NCBI RefSeq assembly: GCF_000001735.4
Contig: NC_003074.8
Coordinates: 19,909,261 to 19,973,260 of the forward strand
Source of the DNA: Arabidopsis thaliana
Taxonomy: Eukaryota; Streptophyta; Magnoliopsida; Brassicales; Brassicaceae
Reading direction: 5' to 3'
DNA: 64,000 nt
Each line of letters opens with the position of its first letter. Within the stretch, counting starts at the first letter, position 1. Of this stretch, positions 60,201 through 64,000 are shown piece by piece. Below the pieces are notes generated by a model. The model searched no databases, had not been told where the DNA came from, and saw nothing but the letters and a program-made list of their open reading frames with translations. Made by a program: the position numbers and the translations under genes.

Positions 60201-61320
60201 CAACCTTAGTCGATTTGGAAGCTTGGAGAGTCAGAATTGTATCCCGGGTACTTCCCATGGGTCTCTGGATCTTGTAGATGCTTTTGAACAGCCATCAACT
60301 AACAGCTTGACAAGAATCCGGTCTTTGCAAAAGTGTGCAGCTGCAATAGCAGAATTGGTTCATGAAAGGGTTAGCAACTTCGAATATAGTAAAGTTCTGC
60401 ACAAAACCTTACTAACTTGAGTTTCTGAGCGTTTTCTTTTCACGTTTCTTTTTTCATAGGGTGAAAATGGTAAGCATTTAGAAGCTTTCTCGATCCAACT
60501 GGTGATTCTTGCAATTTGGAATCAAGCACTACACATCTGTCATACTCAGGCAGTCTCGGGTATAGAAGGAAGCCTGCTCCAAGACATTAACAGAGTAGGA
60601 AGAAATATCAGCCACGGAGGATCAGAGAAGTTATTGCCTCAGATTCAGAAAGAATTTGTCCAGGAAGTGGAGCGTGCTGAAGAACTTGCCAAGTTTGTTG
60701 AATCTGGTACGCATTTTCTTGAAGTAACCAAACTGCTGAGACAATCTCTCGTTTCTTTATTTTGATTAGTCAGAATCGCTAAAGTTTAGTGGCTAAACTA
60801 AAACATCATTGTAGATAATGCAAAGATGCCGGATGCAATGGAGATGATACTTCAAGCAGCTCTTGCTCTTGGCATAAGTGGAGGAGTAAGTTTATATTTC
60901 CTTGATGAACAATCCCAAACGAATCTGGTTATTATTGCTTGTTATTTACATTTCACTCACAAGTAGGAGTGTCCAATCCGGGTTTGGTTTCTGTGAAATA
61001 TAAGATCAAAACCAAATACCATTTGGTTACCAGAAGTCTTTAAAGAGTAGGCAAATCTCTCTTTTTGTTGAGACTTTGGAATTTGACAATTGCAGGTAGA
61101 TGAAGTGATGGGAGACGCAGAGAACGCAGGAAACCTCTACTCAAAAGCGGTGCGTTTGTTAGTCTTCCTTGCAGTGGAGGCGCAGACGCTGATTCTCAAT
61201 CCACCTTTAACACTCACAAACTCAGTAAGGTATCGACTCAGAACATATATTGACTCACTCATAACCAGATTGAAACATCTGCAATCACATAGAAGAACTT
61301 CATATCCTCAGAAGCAATGA
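57281..61320 (+). CDS. ATG1B: ATG1-type autophagy Ser/Thr kinase
   Basis: Thirteen exons (57281-57541, 57888-58005, 58100-58158, 58399-58463, 58648-58741, 58819-58899, 58997-59105, 59390-59462, 59538-59908, 60008-60369, 60460-60706, 60815-60885, 61096-61320) give 711 residues. The N-terminal kinase (about 20-280) has [62 protein letters not shown] and [20 protein letters not shown], all catalytic motifs included. A Ser-rich linker follows ([20 protein letters not shown]). The helical C-terminal region ([54 protein letters not shown]) corresponds to the MIT-like domain that binds ATG13. ATG1 with ATG13, ATG11 and ATG101 starts autophagosome formation and responds to nutrient state. The intron 4 acceptor at 58647 is set by the conserved [16 protein letters not shown]. 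At3g53930 by recall. Confidence 0.95.
58561..58643 (+). repeat. Direct repeat in ATG1b intron 4
   Basis: TAGCACTTAAACATCACACT begins at 58561 and again at 58616 (period 55). It continues ATCTAGC in copy 1 and TTCTTAGC in copy 2. Copy 2 lies directly before the used acceptor (CTCAG, exon from 58648). Confidence 0.85.
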
Positions 61321-61997
61321 GGAGGAACAAAAAAATCCGAAATGGTTCTCGTGTTTGTTTTGTTCAGTGTCTGTAATTGTAATCATTTGATTGTACAGCC
61401 AAAACCAAAAAACGTAATTCTTAATTCTTTTGGGGTTAATCCGGAGGGACTTGTAACATTCTCTTTGCTGTGACGCTCATCAATTGTTTCTATAGATTTA
61501 ATTTTAATATATTTGAAAAGAATCTGGTTAAATTTCCATGTATGATGTTGTGAATCTTGTGATATTGAAATATATATTGCCAAATCGGTGACTGAACTTT
61601 TTTCGTTATTTCATGTTGTAGCAAAACATTGGACGATGTCTTATTCGAAAGCTCTATTGTCTAAACTCTAAAGTCTAAACATCAAAAAGATAGGGACAGA
61701 ACGAAAACCAAAACTTTCTGCAGCTACATATATTAAGAATTAGGAATCCATAAGGAAAGAGATACAAAGACCATAAAGCTTGGATCAATGGAAGAGCTCT
61801 TGCACAAGGCAAAATTGTTATCTTGAAAGATGCTAATGGAGGAGCAACAAATTGTAAATCTTAACTCCTAAAAACTGCAACTACTAGACTACTACTATAC
61901 ACTGACAGACCCAAAAAAACTACTACCAAACAAAGGACAAAATGATTGTCTGTTTCTTAAGCAGAAAGTAGCTTACACTAAAGTATATAAGACGTTA
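61321..61997. other. Convergent 3' regions of ATG1b and the mitochondrial carrier
   Basis: AT-rich 3' UTR-like DNA; no gene is seen. Confidence 0.5.
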
Positions 61998-63848
61998 TTA
62001 ATTAGGGACAGTTGATAAGAGCTTCTTCAATTCCTCGAATGTCATGAAGGCGATGCCAACACCAGGAACCACTTTGTAGTATTCTGGTATGATTCCTCTG
62101 TATAGCCCTCTCATGCCTTCTGTCTTAAATATGTGTTTGAATGTTCCAAAGAGTCCTGTGGTATACACTCTCGCTCGCCCACCAGCTCCTTCCAACTGCA
62201 TTCTTCTTCTCACCAGGTCCAATGGGAATGTCGCTACAAAAGTTATCAGTATAATATAACAAACTTTCGTGTAATTTTCTTTGGGCTAAATTATCTATGG
62301 TAACTAGAGAGAAGGGTCAGATCAGATCAAAAACCTGTAGAGGAAACAATTCCGGAGAGACTGCCACAACCAAGACTAACCACGGCATTTGAATCATTAG
62401 GCCTGAACAAGTTCAAAGACAAATGTATTACGATAGGATAAGTTAAGACTCTTATTGGACAGATGAACTCACTAGGCAATATTGATAGTCAAATCCCAAA
62501 ATAAAGAGGCATTTACCTATGAGAGAGCCAAAATGTTTTAAAAGTCTCATACGCTGCGAAGCTGATTGCAAGACTTGGACCGACACCCTGCAATACAAAA
62601 GATGTACCAAAAAGCTTCAAGGCAATACTAGTTGGATGATAATCTTACAGCTAGAACCTAGAGCATCTAAGACGATTCCAAGTACACTAGTTCTATATTA
62701 CTACTAGAAAATACACCAAAGAAAAACACAAACTTAAACTATAGATGATTTAGTTAAACTTTTAATACTTTACATAACACAACACTTCTTAAGTTTTTTT
62801 GACTATAGCGTGTTATTCTTTTTAAAACCAACAACTTCAATTTCATCATCTTTGAACTTAAAGATAGATTCCTTAAATTCTCAAGCCTGTAGTGTGTTTT
62901 TAAGTTGTTTTTAGAGTGGTCACTAAGTAATTACAGTCTCACACTCTTTAAAGTTCTTCCGAAATTTGATCCTGAGCATGAAATGCATCATCGAGAAATC
63001 ATGTCTATATTCTTAACTGCTTACACAACAATTAAAATTCCTAGTGCATATATCAGGTGCTTTAACACCTAATCAGCTGTTTAAACCACCTAATTGGACA
63101 TTAAGACCACTTAAGACACTCCAATCTACCCTAGCAGCCTAGGGAAAATTGCACTGGAAGGTATTGGCTAAATGGTTACTTATACCGACTAATTTAAGAC
63201 TACCAAGGAGTTCATTCAGAAGAACAAGGGTAGGCAAATAAAACATACCAACAATGTCGCACCAAGTCCTTTATATAGACCCAAAATTCCCTCTTCTCTG
63301 CAAATGGTACGGAAGGCATGCCCAACACCCTGATAATAGATTGAATTTCTCTGGAAAGGATCAAAGATAATGTATTTAGGCAAAGGGGAGACTAAAAACC
63401 CTTTCTTCTTAATAGTTAAAATTAACGTTGATAATACAATTACCTGTGCAGAAAGCCGTGTCCTTACAAGATCGAGAGGGTAGGTAGCTGAAGCAGCTGT
63501 TAGTCCAGCCAAGCCACCACTTACAAAGTGCACAGAAATGTCCACACCCGCATTTCCTTTATAACTCTGCAAGACTGGATTCGAGTGCAAGAACTGCAAA
63601 CAAAAAGCAAGGCAAGGCTTAGCATGAACTACTACAGACCACACTCTAAAAGAGACTTGAATGCAACTTACAGTCTTGTATTCTTCATATGCATAGAAGT
63701 TAACTGCACCATAAGGAAGCCGATGAGCTACAGTAACCAAGTTTCCTTTCCAAAATGCTCTAAAACCTTCCTCCTTAACAATACGCGAAGCTTCATGCCA
63801 AATGTTTGGACTGCTCAAGATTGCAGCTTCCGACTGCATACCTTGTAT
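61998..63848 (-). CDS. Mitochondrial carrier (SLC25) family protein, 3' part
   Basis: Six exons on the minus strand (63848-63672, 63593-63444, 63350-63249, 62587-62517, 62402-62335, 62233-61998) give the last 267 residues. The first exon or exons lie beyond 64000. Carrier signatures are seen: FRAFWKGNLVTVAHRLPYGA, the repeat-2 motif SATYPLDLVRTRLSAQ with GILGLYKGLGATLLGVGPSL, and the repeat-3 motif VSSTATFPLDLVRRRMQLEG with GMRGLYRGIIPEYYKVVPGV. The protein ends ELKKLLSTVPN. The PxD/ExxR/K motifs of repeats 2 and 3 are intact. The sequence resembles the Graves-disease/CoA carrier branch (SLC25A16/A42-like), which imports CoA or adenine nucleotides across the inner mitochondrial membrane. The substrate cannot be fixed from sequence. 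Intron 3 of those visible (62588-63248) is the longest here, 661 bp. At3g53940 by position. Confidence 0.93.
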
Positions 63849-64000
63849 CTGTCAATACAACAATAAAATCAATTCAGCTTCAAATAGCCTTAGGGTAAGT
63901 CAAAGTTTCCAACTTTATATCATAACTGGATCCTTACACAATCATACCAAGAATCAAATTCAGATGCCTGAAAATTTCTTAAATTTCACATTAACTTGTA

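Overview
The window is plant nuclear DNA and I read it as Arabidopsis thaliana chromosome 3, lower arm, about At3g53720 to At3g53940. The reasons are gene content and order (CHX20, histone H4, RPL36, ACT3, GCP4, LEA3, RBL4, TRFL4, Fes1B, LecRK, zinc finger, RCC1, WAKL, CASP-like, zf-C3HC3H protein, RPS3, AKR4C11, RPS21, UPP, an MDH-like fragment, SIGC, ATG1b, mitochondrial carrier), short GT-AG introns of about 70-500 bp, AT-rich intergenic DNA, and plant promoter motifs. Locus names come from recall. Every gene model was rebuilt by hand from splice sites, and every multi-exon coding total is a multiple of three.

Layout. 0-13 kb: 5' end of the cation/H+ exchanger CHX20 (-), an intronless histone H4 (-), RPL36 (-) divergent from actin ACT3 (+), and the 16-exon gamma-tubulin complex gene GCP4 (-). 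14-26 kb: LEA3-type protein (+), tRNA-Lys (+), rhomboid protease (-), telomere-repeat-binding-like TRFL4 (+), Fes1-type HSP70 nucleotide exchange factor (+), lectin receptor kinase (-). 26-36 kb: gene-poor, with a small EAR-motif C2H2 zinc finger (+) and an RCC1 beta-propeller gene (+). 36-46 kb: wall-associated-kinase-like receptor (+), CASP-like membrane protein (-), zf-C3HC3H nuclear protein (-) divergent from RPS3 (+), aldo-keto reductase (+). 46-64 kb: RPS21 (-), plastid uracil phosphoribosyltransferase UPP (-), a truncated plastid MDH-like fragment (-), plastid sigma factor SIGC (-), a 53-codon membrane ORF (-), ATG1-type autophagy kinase (+), and a mitochondrial carrier (-) running off the right edge.

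Most genes are unrelated neighbours. Themes are cytosolic translation (RPL36, RPS3, RPS21, each with telo-box and/or Site II promoter elements), cytoskeleton (ACT3, GCP4), surface receptors (LecRK, WAKL) and plastid functions (UPP, SIGC, the MDH relic). The most interesting structure is at 49-54.6 kb. The promoter-proximal three exons of UPP are present a second time just upstream of SIGC, with the same exon lengths (102 and 79 nt), the same phases and open frames. Two of them could splice in frame onto SIGC and may supply its 5' end or plastid transit peptide. A clear 53-residue single-pass membrane ORF at 55.0-55.2 kb and a stop-free 75-nt intron in the RCC1 gene are also worth checking.
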